Source of the DNA: an uncultured Verrucomicrobiota bacterium
Lineage (GTDB): Bacteria; Verrucomicrobiota; Verrucomicrobiae; Opitutales; Opitutaceae
Direction: 5' to 3'
Assembly (NCBI GenBank): GCA_946482165.1
Contig: CAMLQS010000208.1
Coordinates: forward strand, 1-8,798
DNA: 8,798 nt
Shown: positions 1 to 7,672 of the stretch, piece after piece
Numbering within the stretch: the first letter of the stretch is position 1
How the letters are laid out: every line of letters starts with the position of its first letter
The notes under the pieces: model-generated
Told to the model about the DNA's origin: nothing
What the model saw: only the letters and a program-made list of their open reading frames with translations
Databases searched by the model: none
Made by a program: the position numbers and the translations under genes

Positions 1-2285
1 TCGACGCCCGGAAACACCGTCGCGCTTTCGCCGCCCGCTCCAAAGGAGCCGCCCGGCTGTGGTATGAAAAACCCGCGGCCAAGTGGGAAGAAGCGGTTCC
101 CGTCGGCGGAGGACGCCTCGGCGCCATGGTTTTCGGCGGCACCGCCGAGGAACGCATCCAGTTCAACGAAGACACGCTCTGGACCGGAAAACCCCGCGAC
201 TACGTCCGCGCCGGCTCGGCCGACATCGTGCCGCAGGTGCGGGAGCTTCTCGCCAACGGCAAGGTGACCGAGGCCCAGGATCTCGCCCGCGCAAAGATGC
301 TGAGCGACCCCGTCCGCCAGAAGGCGTATCAACCTTTTGGCGACATTCGTCTCTCCTTCCCCGGTCACGAGGCCGCGACCAACTACCATCGCGAGCTGGA
401 TCTCGACAGCGCCGTCGCCGCCACCCGTTACGACGTCGGAGGCGTCACCTACACGCGCGAGGTTTTCGCGAGTTATCCCGACAACGTCGTCGCCGTTCGC
501 ATCACCGCCAGCCAGCCGGGAAAGCTCGTCTTCGGAGTGCGGCTGGACTCGCCCCACAAGGAGGCCTCGACATCCGCCTCCGGCGAAAAATCCGCCCGGC
601 TCCGCCTCGTCGGTCAGGTTCAGCCCGACGGCATGCGCTTCGCCTCGGACTTGATCGTCGGCGCAGAGGGAGGCTCCGTTCGCGCGGAAGGAAGCGCCGT
701 GACCGTCGAAGGCGCCGACTCCGCCACGCTTTTCTTGGTCGCGGCGACCAACTTCAGAACGTGGGAGGACATCTCCGGCGACCCCGAGGCTCGCTGCGCC
801 GAATATCTTTCCGCGCTCGGCTCGCGCGACTACGCCGCCATCCGCGAGACCCATGTGGCCGACCACCGGAGGCTTTTCCGCCGTTCCGGGCTCGATCTCG
901 GCAAAACCGAGCTCGCCGCGCTTCCGACCGACGAGCGCGTCCGCCGCGTTGGCCAGGGCGGCACGCTCGACGAGGATCCCGCGCTCGCCGCGCTGCACTT
1001 CAACTACGGGCGCTACCTCCTGATCGCGTGCAGCCGTCCCGGCACCCAGCCGGCCAATCTCCAAGGAGTATGGAACGAACTCCTCAACCCGCCCTGGGAG
1101 GGCAAATACACCACGAACATCAACGTGGAGATGAACTACTGGATCGCCGAGCTCACCGGCCTCGGCGACTGCCACGAACCGCTCTTCGACGCCATCGACG
1201 ACCTTCGCGTGAGCGGCGCGCGCACCGCCGAGCAACTCTACCGCAGCCGCGGCTGGGTCCTGCACCACAACTTCGATCTCTGGCGCGGCACCGCCCCGAT
1301 CAACAACATCGACGGCCTCTGGCCCACCGGAGGCGCATGGCTCTGCCAGCACCTTTGGGAACGCTGGCTCTTCACCCGCGACCGCGACTTCCTCGCCAAG
1401 CGGGCCTATCCCGCGATGCGCGAAGCCTCGCTCTTCTTCGTGGATTATCTCGTGCGCGACGAGAAGACCGGCTGGCTGCTCACTTCGCCGTCCCACTCGC
1501 CTGAGCAAGGCCCGACCACCGTCGGTCCGACGATGGACAACCAGCTGATCCGCTTCCTCTGGACCGCAACCATCGCCGCCGCCCGGGAGTTGAACCTCGA
1601 TGCCGAATTCATCGCGCAGCTCGAAACCCTCCTGCCGAAGCTCCCGCCCAACCAGATCGGGAAACACGGCCAGCTCCAGGAATGGCTCGACGACGTCGAT
1701 CAGCCTGGCAACGCCCACCGCCACATGTCCCCGCTCTGGGCGCTCTATCCGGGGGCCGACATCACGCCGGCGGACCCGAAGATCTTCTCGGCGGCCAAAA
1801 CCCTGCTCGAATGGCGCGGCGACGGCTCCACCGGCTGGAGCTACGCCTGGCGCATGCCGCTCTGGGCTCGCGTCGGCGACGGCGAAATGGCCTACCGCCA
1901 GCTAGGCCACCTCCTCTCCAAGCGCACGCTGCCGAACCTCTTCGACCTCTGCGGTCCGTTTCAGATCGACGGCAACTTCGGCGCGCCGGCCGGTGTAGTG
2001 GAGATGTTGTTACAGAGCCATGAACGGACGGCCGACGGCTCCGTGTTGATCGACCTGCTTCCCGCGCTCCCCAACGCATGGCCGGCAGGCACCGTCAAGG
2101 GCTTGCGCGCCCGCGACGGGTTCGAGTTCGATCTCACCTGGAAACACGGGGAACTCGAGCGCGCCGTGCTCCGCTCCACGCTCGGCCGACCCGCGATCCT
2201 TCGCCTCGGCGATCGCTCCGTTCCGCTCTCGTTGGCCCCCGGCGGGAAGACCACGCTCGGCGCCGATCTCCTGCCCCAAACCTGA
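1..2285 (+). CDS. GH95 alpha-L-fucosidase / alpha-L-galactosidase (5'-truncated by window edge)
   Basis: An exo-glycosidase of family GH95, which removes terminal alpha-L-fucose (classically 1,2-linked) or alpha-L-galactose by inversion. The frame is open from base 3 with no ATG/GTG/TTG before the family's N-terminal signature [19 protein letters not shown] (from base 57), so the true start, probably with a signal peptide, lies left of the window. The ATG at 126 falls inside conserved sequence and is not the start. Visible are an N-terminal beta-sandwich (to about base 950), a central (alpha/alpha)6 barrel from about [11 protein letters not shown], and a beta-rich C-terminus. By analogy with Bifidobacterium AfcA, the catalytic set is the two Asn of [11 protein letters not shown] (codons 1116 and 1122), the Glu of SHSPEQG (1503) and the Asp of FQIDGNFG (1968). 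All are present, so the enzyme should be active. Thr (codon 1110) replaces the His that AfcA has two residues before the first Asn, which hints at L-galactosidase specificity. The lyase gene follows after 47 bp. Confidence 0.95.
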   Translation, partial: DARKHRRAFAARSKGAARLWYEKPAAKWEEAVPVGGGRLGAMVFGGTAEERIQFNEDTLWTGKPRDYVRAGSADIVPQVRELLANGKVTEAQDLARAKMLSDPVRQKAYQPFGDIRLSFPGHEAATNYHRELDLDSAVAATRYDVGGVTYTREVFASYPDNVVAVRITASQPGKLVFGVRLDSPHKEASTSASGEKSARLRLVGQVQPDGMRFASDLIVGAEGGSVRAEGSAVTVEGADSATLFLVAATNFRTWEDISGDPEARCAEYLSALGSRDYAAIRETHVADHRRLFRRSGLDLGKTELAALPTDERVRRVGQGGTLDEDPALAALHFNYGRYLLIACSRPGTQPANLQGVWNELLNPPWEGKYTTNINVEMNYWIAELTGLGDCHEPLFDAIDDLRVSGARTAEQLYRSRGWVLHHNFDLWRGTAPINNIDGLWPTGGAWLCQHLWERWLFTRDRDFLAKRAYPAMREASLFFVDYLVRDEKTGWLLTSPSHSPEQGPTTVGPTMDNQLIRFLWTATIAAARELNLDAEFIAQLETLLPKLPPNQIGKHGQLQEWLDDVDQPGNAHRHMSPLWALYPGADITPADPKIFSAAKTLLEWRGDGSTGWSYAWRMPLWARVGDGEMAYRQLGHLLSKRTLPNLFDLCGPFQIDGNFGAPAGVVEMLLQSHERTADGSVLIDLLPALPNAWPAGTVKGLRARDGFEFDLTWKHGELERAVLRSTLGRPAILRLGDRSVPLSLAPGGKTTLGADLLPQT

Positions 2286-2332
2286 ACGTCTCACCTGACG
2301 CAACTCCCTGCCGCCGTCGGCGCCCCGTTCCC

Positions 2333-4939
2333 ATGCAAGCCCGCCCCACCCCCCGCGCCCTTCAACGCCGTGCCGCCACCGCGACCGTCGCGGCCCTTCT
2401 CACGTTGTGCTCCCTTTCCGCCGCCGAGCTGAAGGTGGACATCAATAACAGCGGCCGCCCGGTCCATGAGGGCCTCGATCCCGCGTTCACCCCGTGGTCC
2501 TCGACCGCGAGCTGGCTGAGCGGCGGCGACAAGGTCTCCGCAAATTTCAATGGCGTGGATATCACCTTTGCCCGCGTGGGAACGGCGGGGAGTTCGCTTC
2601 AAACCGGCTATTGGAAAAGCGGTGTTCAAAACTCGACCAGCAACCTGAAGCTCACCGCCGACGGGCTCAAGGTGGCCGATGGCGAGGCCGGCGCGCAGCT
2701 CGAGATGCGCATCGCCGGACTCTCGCCCGGCGCCCACACGCTTTTGCTTTATCTCAACAGCTGGGACGACACCCCCTCGGCCGCGCCCCTGGATATTCTC
2801 GTGAACGGCGCGCAGGTGATCGACGATCTGCCCGTTTCTTCCCGCGTGACCGACGGCACTCGGGCCGCCACCGCCTATCTCAAGGTAAACGCCGAGGCCG
2901 GGCGGGATGTCGTCGTCCTGCTAAAGGCCGAGACACGCGGGCCGGCGAAGAGCCGAAACGTGCATCTCAACGGCTTCGAGATCGACACCCCCAACGCCAA
3001 GGCGCAGGCGCATCGCCCCGTTCCCGCCCACGCCGACGAGCACGTCGACGCCGACAGCGGAACACTCGCGCTCTCGTGGGCAAGCGCTCCCGCGGGCGCC
3101 ATCTCCCACGACCTTTACCTTGGCACCGATGCGGAAGCCGTGCGCGCCGCCACGCGCTCCTCGACCGAGTTCAAAGGCAACCTGAACGCCAACCAGCATT
3201 CCGTAAGCGATCTCAAGAGCCATCTCACCTATTACTGGCGCGTCGATTCGGTCGCCTCGGATGGAACGGCGACCAGAGGCAACCTCTGGTATTTCCGTCC
3301 CCGCCAACTCGCCTTTCCCGGAGCCGAGGGCTACGGGCGTTTCGCGCGCGGCGGACGCGGAGGCGTCGTCGTCAAAGTTACGAATCTGAACGACAGCGGC
3401 CCCGGCAGTTTTCGCGACGCGATCGAAGGCGATTACGGCCCGCGCACGGTGATTTTCGACGTCGGCGGCCTCATCACGCTCCAAGACGATCTGATCGTCG
3501 ATAGCTCCCGCCCTTGCATCACGATCGCCGGACAGACCGCGCCGGGCAAAGGCATCTGCGTAAAGCGCCAGATGTTCGGCATGAGCGGCGCGCGCGATGT
3601 CGTTTGCCGCTTTATCCGCATCTTTCCCGGCAAGGAGAGCGGCGAGACGCAAAACGCCACCGGCATGGCCGGCGCGGACCACAGCATCATGGACCACTGC
3701 TCCTTCGGCTGGGGTCTCGACGAGGCTTTCAGCTCGCGCGGGGCGAAGAATCTCACGCTTCAACGCAGCCTGATCTCCGAGATGCTGAACGTCGCCGGAC
3801 ACGACAAAAAAAAGGCCGGCGCGACCCACGGCTTCGCGGCGAGCATCGGCGGCGACATCGGCTCCTTTCACCACAATCTCCTCGCGCACAACGAAGGTCG
3901 CAATTGGAGCATGGCCGGCGGCCTCGACGGCGACGGCCGCTACTCCGGACGTTTGGATATTTTCAACAACGTCGTCTACAATTGGGGCGGCCGCACCACC
4001 GACGGCGGCGCCCATCAGGTCAACTTCGTCAACAACTACTACAAGCCCGGCCCCGCCACCACGCACTTCGTCGGGCTCACCGCCAACTACGGAGGCTTCC
4101 CGGGCACCCAGCAGTATTACGTCGCCGGCAACGTGATGCCGGGGAAGTTCACCGCAGCCAACCAAAGCGAGGCCAAGACCGCGAAACTCGAAGGCTCCGG
4201 CGGCACCCTGCCCGAAGACTCCAAGCCGCCCTATCGCGCCTGGGTGGACAAACCCTTCTTCCCTTCGCACGCGACGATCCACAGCGCCGCCAACGCCTAT
4301 AAGCAGGTCCTCTCCGACGTGGGCTGCAATCAGCCGCGGTCGGACGACCACGATCTCCGCCTCCTGCGCGAAACATTCTCCGGAACCACCACCTACAAGG
4401 GCAGCGTCAGCGGCAAGCGCGGCCTGCCAGATACCACCGATGACGTGGGCGGCTGGGAAGACTATGGCCGCGAGGCTCGCCCCGCAGGCTGGGATAGCGA
4501 CAACGACGGCCTGCCCGACTGGTGGGAAACCATCAAGGGACTCAACCCGGGCTCGCCCGCCAAAGACTTCTCCGAAGCGAACGCCGATCCCGATGGCGAC
4601 GGTTTCACCCAGCTCGAGGATTATCTGAACTGGATGGCCTCACCCAACGCGGAGTGCCACGCGGGCGCGGCGGTTGACGTGGACCTTCTCGCCCTCGCTC
4701 GCGGCTACTCCGACAAACCCGTTTATACGTTCTCCGACGCAAGCGGCGGCACCGTGCTCCTGATAAATGGCCGTCACGCGCGCTTCACTCCCGGCGGTCC
4801 GGAGAATGCACTCGGCGGGTTCAGCTTCACGGTGACCGACGCGGCGGGCGACTCGATGACACGCGCGGTAGGCGTTCGCGTCATCGCCGGCGCCTCGGAT
4901 GCCGGCCCCGCGTCCAAAACATCAAACCAGCCGCGCTGA
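2333..4939 (+). CDS. Secreted multidomain pectate lyase-like protein (PL1-like beta-helix)
   Basis: An 868-residue exported protein, probably an endo-acting lyase on pectate-like polymers by beta-elimination. The chosen ATG gives a clean signal peptide: an Arg-rich n-region, then AATATVAALLTLCSL, with likely cleavage after SAA near residue 31. The open frame continues upstream to an ATG at 2078, but that part overlaps GH95 and shows no domain. Domains in order: a malectin/CBM-like beta-sandwich (about 32-222); an Ig/FN3-like module ending in YYWRVD...LWYF (about 224-325); a right-handed beta-helix lyase starting LAFPGAEGYG at 326; a Ca-binding thrombospondin-3/dockerin-like repeat (DSDNDGLPDWWE from 721, then DPDGDG); and a C-terminal beta-domain (about 771-860). 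Candidate Ca-site residues are D454, D463 and E464 in DHSIMDHCSFGWGLDE. Arg523 in HNEGRNWSMAG matches the catalytic Arg position of PL1, but the usual RxPR-type context is changed. No Shine-Dalgarno sequence precedes the start. Probably co-transcribed with GH95. Confidence 0.9.
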   Translation: MQARPTPRALQRRAATATVAALLTLCSLSAAELKVDINNSGRPVHEGLDPAFTPWSSTASWLSGGDKVSANFNGVDITFARVGTAGSSLQTGYWKSGVQNSTSNLKLTADGLKVADGEAGAQLEMRIAGLSPGAHTLLLYLNSWDDTPSAAPLDILVNGAQVIDDLPVSSRVTDGTRAATAYLKVNAEAGRDVVVLLKAETRGPAKSRNVHLNGFEIDTPNAKAQAHRPVPAHADEHVDADSGTLALSWASAPAGAISHDLYLGTDAEAVRAATRSSTEFKGNLNANQHSVSDLKSHLTYYWRVDSVASDGTATRGNLWYFRPRQLAFPGAEGYGRFARGGRGGVVVKVTNLNDSGPGSFRDAIEGDYGPRTVIFDVGGLITLQDDLIVDSSRPCITIAGQTAPGKGICVKRQMFGMSGARDVVCRFIRIFPGKESGETQNATGMAGADHSIMDHCSFGWGLDEAFSSRGAKNLTLQRSLISEMLNVAGHDKKKAGATHGFAASIGGDIGSFHHNLLAHNEGRNWSMAGGLDGDGRYSGRLDIFNNVVYNWGGRTTDGGAHQVNFVNNYYKPGPATTHFVGLTANYGGFPGTQQYYVAGNVMPGKFTAANQSEAKTAKLEGSGGTLPEDSKPPYRAWVDKPFFPSHATIHSAANAYKQVLSDVGCNQPRSDDHDLRLLRETFSGTTTYKGSVSGKRGLPDTTDDVGGWEDYGREARPAGWDSDNDGLPDWWETIKGLNPGSPAKDFSEANADPDGDGFTQLEDYLNWMASPNAECHAGAAVDVDLLALARGYSDKPVYTFSDASGGTVLLINGRHARFTPGGPENALGGFSFTVTDAAGDSMTRAVGVRVIAGASDAGPASKTSNQPR

Positions 4940-5061
4940 ATCGTCGCCAAAGGCGCCCTGCCCCGCGCTGCGAGGCGATACCTCCGCGAAACTGACGGTC
5001 TCTCAGCTGGCAAACGAAGTCGCGGATTGCCCGCGAGGACCGCGCGCCCAAAGGCTGCGGC

Positions 5062-5682
5062 ATGGAAGAGAACCCCGTGCTGCTGATCCTGATGCTCGTT
5101 ATGGGCGGCTATTTTGTCTGGATGTGGCGGAGCGACCTGCTCGCGGTCACAGCGGGAACGCGCGACCCCGACCAAGCCTTGCCCGGCGCCGCGCCCGCTT
5201 CGATGCGGGCCTGCCTGATCGCGATCGGCGGAACGCTTGTCATTCTTGGCGCCGAAACCTGGGGCGAAATCGCGTTGGGGTTGAGCGAGGAACAGTCGAA
5301 GATGACCGGGCTCTTTGCTCTCTACACGTTGATCGCGGCCATTGTGGAGGAGATCATTTTTCGCGGCTACGTCGGCGAATGGATCATTAAGCGAGGCCGG
5401 TCCGCGCTCGTGGGCGGGGTTGTCGGCGCCTCGCTGCTCTTCGCGCTCATCCACCCCTTTCTTTGGAAGTGGGACGACGACGGCTTCGCATTCACGCTGA
5501 CGCCAAAGGGCTGGTTCAGTTTTTCCGCGGTGTTCGCGGTTTCGCTTTGGTTCTATGTCTGCCGCTTCGCGAGTTGGAATCCCCGGCATTCTCTCCTGCC
5601 GTGTTTCGCGGCGCATTTGGCGAAAAACATCGGTGTAATCGTCATCAAGGCGGCGCAGGGCTTTCTGGTCGGCGCTTGGTAA
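5062..5682 (+). CDS. CPBP/CAAX-type intramembrane metalloprotease
   Basis: A 206-residue polytopic inner-membrane protein of the CPBP (Abi, Rce1-like) family, glutamate-dependent intramembrane proteases. The three family motifs are intact: E96-E97-x3-R101 (VEEIIFRG), F127-x3-H131 (FALIHPF) and H185-x3-N189 (HLAKN). Hydrophobic segments lie at about residues 5-22, 50-64, 82-97, 115-130, 150-167 and 186-203, fitting a compact six-helix core. The region between the second and third motifs carries an acidic loop (WKWDDDG, about 136-141). AAGG-like bases (5050-5054), 7 nt before the ATG, make this the only start in the window with a plausible Shine-Dalgarno. It sits 122 bp after the pectate lyase gene and converges with the minus-strand gene, so it is probably its own transcription unit. 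Its target cannot be told from context: family members process prenylated proteins or bacteriocin-like peptides, or are of unknown role. Confidence 0.9.
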   Translation: MEENPVLLILMLVMGGYFVWMWRSDLLAVTAGTRDPDQALPGAAPASMRACLIAIGGTLVILGAETWGEIALGLSEEQSKMTGLFALYTLIAAIVEEIIFRGYVGEWIIKRGRSALVGGVVGASLLFALIHPFLWKWDDDGFAFTLTPKGWFSFSAVFAVSLWFYVCRFASWNPRHSLLPCFAAHLAKNIGVIVIKAAQGFLVGAW

Positions 5683-5702
5683 CACTCGCCCGATTCCTGG
5701 GA

Positions 5703-5747
5703 GCCGGAGCGTCACATGGAGGTCTCCGGCGTGGGCTTAGACGCCGG
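5703..5747. terminator. Two overlapping, mutually exclusive hairpins between convergent genes
   Basis: The 115-bp spacer between the convergent protease and minus-strand genes contains the 7-bp inverted repeat GCCGGAG (5703-5709) / CTCCGGC (5724-5730), and a second, CCGGCGT (5726-5732) / ACGCCGG (5741-5747). They share bases 5726-5730, so only one can form at a time. Neither is followed by a T-run on either strand, so they are not textbook intrinsic terminators. Position between two gene ends still makes transcript-end formation or 3'-end protection the simplest role. A weaker 4-bp stem (5783-5786 / 5793-5796) lies just past the minus-strand stop codon. Confidence 0.4.
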
Positions 5748-5797
5748 GCCCTGCCAAATACGGCTGCAGCTCAACTAAAGGGCGGTCCTAAAACCGA

Positions 5798-7078
5798 TCA
5801 GCTCTCGCCCGACAGCTTCAGCACCGCGCGCACTTCCGAGATCAGACGCTGCACTTCGGCGAGAATATCGCCGATCTCCTCACGCGCGTCGCGGCGCCAT
5901 TCCGCATCGGCGAGGTCTTGGTCGTCGGCGGCGTCGAGCCCCGCAAGGGCGTCGCGCAGGTGGCCCCGCGCGTTCTTCAACCGAGTAAGCGCCGAGCCCG
6001 CGAAAAGCGGGTCGGGCGGCCATTCCGACTCGTCGCCCACCGTGCCGAGCGCGCCGGCGAGTTTTCCGCCGGCCACCATCACGCCATCGACCAGCGCGCG
6101 CAGCGGATGCTCCTCGATGTCGTCGTCGTTCAACCAGCCGCGAACTCGGATCTGATCGCGCAAACGGTGCGTAAGCGCGTTGCAGCGCTCGACCAGCGGA
6201 TGCCAGCGCTCATCGCGAAAACCCTCGTCCGAAGCCCTCTCCGCCTCGCCAAGCGCGGCCTCGGCGGCCGCGTTCATCTCGGCGATCCATTCGGCGCGCT
6301 CCGCCTCCTCTTCGGGGGTGCGCGGTTCCGGATCCGGTTCGCCACGCTCGCGCCGGAGCCGAGCGCGCTCCTCTTCCATGATCCGATCAAGATCGGCCTC
6401 CTCGCCCGCGGCGCGTGCGCGTTGCAGCCGCGCCTGAATTCGATCAAGCAAAAGATCCATGCGCGCCTGCTCCGCATCGGCGTCCTTCTCGGCCTTGCCG
6501 GCGGGTTCGTCCTCATCGGGTCGTTCGGTATTCTCCCCCGCCCCGGACTGAGCCGCAGCCACCGCGCCGGCCAGACGTTCGAGCGATTCCAGACCCGCAC
6601 CGGCGTTCGCCTCGCGTTGCGCGCGCTCTTCGGCCGCGCTCATCCGCCACGACGCATCCGGCTCGATTTCGAGGCGGTAACTCGCCGACTCGATCACCAC
6701 GCGGCCGTTCCGTTCGCCATGCCATTCGAGATAGAGGCTGTTGCCCCAGTGCCACGGAAATTTTTTGCCCTCGTTCACGAGCCGCAGCATCTCGTCCATC
6801 GAACATTCCGGAACCTTCACCCGACGCGATGCGGTGATGTCGCCGACCGTTCCGCGCTGCTCGGAGGCAAAACCCCTCAAGCAGTCCGGCCCGCCGGATT
6901 TCGGAGCGGGATTGGTGAAACGGATAAGGTGCCCGGCGATGTCACGCCAGGCGTTGCCCGTCAGGTCGAGCGTCACCGGCGCCTCGCGCCCCAGAAACCA
7001 CAACCGACCCGTCACGCGACCGCGCTCGCGATTGTCGATCTCACCCCGAATCAGTTGTTCGTCGATGCGCCAAGCCAT
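5798..7078 (-). CDS. Conserved-looking hypothetical protein with charged helical middle region
   Basis: A 426-residue protein that I cannot assign to a named family. It has no signal peptide and no membrane segment, so it is probably cytoplasmic. Residues 1-147 look like a folded, beta-rich domain: alternating hydrophobics in RVTGRLWFLGREAPVTLDL, then an aromatic block FPWHWGNSLYLEW (107-119), GRVVIES and a closing DASW. Residues about 148-285 are extremely rich in Glu, Arg and Ala (for example MEEERARLRRERGE), consistent with long charged helices or coiled coil broken by a disordered Pro/Asp/Glu stretch (178-203). Residues about 286-426 form a second helical domain (RWHPLVERCNALTHRLRDQI ... 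EIGDILAEVQRLISEV). The ATG at 7078 has no Shine-Dalgarno. The gene is divergent from the GNAT gene and convergent with the protease. The domain layout suggests a scaffold or regulator, but this is only inference. I have a vague memory of similar 'HWGNSLYLEW' proteins in Verrucomicrobia. Confidence 0.82.
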   Translation of the reverse strand: MAWRIDEQLIRGEIDNRERGRVTGRLWFLGREAPVTLDLTGNAWRDIAGHLIRFTNPAPKSGGPDCLRGFASEQRGTVGDITASRRVKVPECSMDEMLRLVNEGKKFPWHWGNSLYLEWHGERNGRVVIESASYRLEIEPDASWRMSAAEERAQREANAGAGLESLERLAGAVAAAQSGAGENTERPDEDEPAGKAEKDADAEQARMDLLLDRIQARLQRARAAGEEADLDRIMEEERARLRRERGEPDPEPRTPEEEAERAEWIAEMNAAAEAALGEAERASDEGFRDERWHPLVERCNALTHRLRDQIRVRGWLNDDDIEEHPLRALVDGVMVAGGKLAGALGTVGDESEWPPDPLFAGSALTRLKNARGHLRDALAGLDAADDQDLADAEWRRDAREEIGDILAEVQRLISEVRAVLKLSGES

Positions 7079-7086
7079 GGCAACAG

Positions 7087-7128
7087 CTTGCGCAAGTCGC
7101 CGGCATCGCGCCAGTCCGCAGTGCGGAC
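7087..7128. promoter_or_regulatory. Two palindromes in the divergent promoter spacer (candidate operator)
   Basis: The 105-bp gap between the minus-strand gene (start 7078) and the GNAT gene (start 7184) contains a perfect 10-bp palindrome, CTTGCGCAAG (7087-7096), and a 15-bp dyad, GTCCGCA-G-TGCGGAC (7114-7128), whose 7-bp arms are exact. Their centres are about 29-30 bp apart, close to three helical turns. The first lies 8 bp from the minus-strand start codon, where a bound protein would block expression. A TTGACC hexamer at 7139-7144 could be a -35 element for the GNAT gene, but I see no convincing -10 at the right distance. The operator role is inferred from symmetry and position only. Confidence 0.4.
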
Positions 7129-7183
7129 GGCCGCCCGTTTGACCTTACCGAAACGCTTCCCTTCGCTCCTCGCCTCTTCCGCC

Positions 7184-7672
7184 ATGAGTCTCGACCCTCG
7201 CCCCGTCCCCACCCTCGCCTGGCAGCCCGCCACGCTCGCCGACGGGCCGGCGGCGCTGGACCTCATGCAGGCGTTTTACGCCGAGGAGAAAATCCCCTTC
7301 GACGGCGCCACCCAAGGACGCGCGCTCGACGCCCTGCTCTCCGATCCTTCGCTCGGAGGCGTGTTTCTGCTTCAAACGGAGGGAGCGGCGGACAAAGCCG
7401 AGCCCCTCGGGCACCTTGTCCTTACCCGGGGGCACAGCCTTGAATTTGGCGGCCGTTTTCTCCTCCTCGACGAGCTATACTTGGCCCCCTCGATCCGCGG
7501 CCGGGGCGAAGGCCGGCGCGCTTTGGACTTCGCCGCCCGGCAAGCCCGTGCCGCCGGGGCGCAGGCACTCCGCCTGGAGGTATCGCGGGAGAATCACCGC
7601 GCCCGGGCGGCCTACCACCGCGTTGGCTTCGTCGCGGAAACGCGCGACCTCATGACACTGCGCTTGGCCTGA
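7184..7672 (+). CDS. GNAT-family N-acetyltransferase
   Basis: A 162-residue enzyme of the GCN5-related acetyltransferase family, which moves the acetyl group of acetyl-CoA to an amine; the substrate cannot be inferred. The core is typical: an N-terminal substrate helix region (DGPAALDLMQAFYAEE), beta4 LLLDELYLAPSIRGRGEG (about 93-110) ending in the pyrophosphate-binding RGRGEG loop (105-110), the following alpha3 helix (RRALDFAARQARAAG), beta5 ALRLEVSRENHRA, and the C-terminal AYHRVGF signature with Tyr144 in the usual catalytic-acid position. Asn137 matches the common 'N.xA' element. The ATG at 7184 starts right before the domain. The open frame continues far upstream, but only as antisense to the minus-strand gene. 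The leader is pyrimidine-rich with no Shine-Dalgarno. The flavodoxin-like gene begins 19 bp after the stop, suggesting an operon. Confidence 0.88.
   Translation: MSLDPRPVPTLAWQPATLADGPAALDLMQAFYAEEKIPFDGATQGRALDALLSDPSLGGVFLLQTEGAADKAEPLGHLVLTRGHSLEFGGRFLLLDELYLAPSIRGRGEGRRALDFAARQARAAGAQALRLEVSRENHRARAAYHRVGFVAETRDLMTLRLA

Noticed and set aside
126..128. ATG as the start of the GH95 gene
   Set aside because: It lies inside the conserved [10 protein letters not shown] segment. About 23 conserved residues precede it in frame from LWYEKPA at base 57, so the true start is left of the window.
83..1504. 473-residue Arg-rich plus-strand frame over GH95
   Set aside because: Almost entirely Arg/Ala/His/Pro, which is typical of an out-of-frame GC-rich translation. 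GH95 catalytic motifs are in another frame.
2078..2332. N-terminal extension of the lyase from an ATG at 2078
   Set aside because: It overlaps the end of GH95, is Arg-rich shadow sequence, and would bury the clear signal peptide that begins at 2333.
2333..2430. Lipoprotein signal at LLTLC in the lyase leader
   Set aside because: The residue before Cys is Leu rather than Gly, Ala or Ser, and a standard SAA cleavage site follows, so ordinary secretion is more likely.
2921..4351. 476-residue minus-strand open frame opposite the lyase
   Set aside because: Low-complexity Val/Ala/Gly/Asp composition, fully inside a well-supported domain-bearing gene on the other strand.
4940..5061. Search for a terminator or small gene in the 122-bp spacer after the lyase
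   Set aside because: Only a 4-bp stem (4945-4948 / 4952-4955) with a 3-nt loop and no T-run; no credible short ORF with a start signal.
4774..5715. 313-residue minus-strand frame over the CAAX protease
   Set aside because: It overlaps the protease, whose three motifs and membrane helices are intact; the translation has no recognisable fold.
5918..7183. Long open plus-strand frame running into the GNAT gene
   Set aside because: It is antisense to the 426-residue minus-strand gene, shows no domain pattern, and is a GC-rich codon-periodicity shadow. The GNAT fold starts only after 7184.
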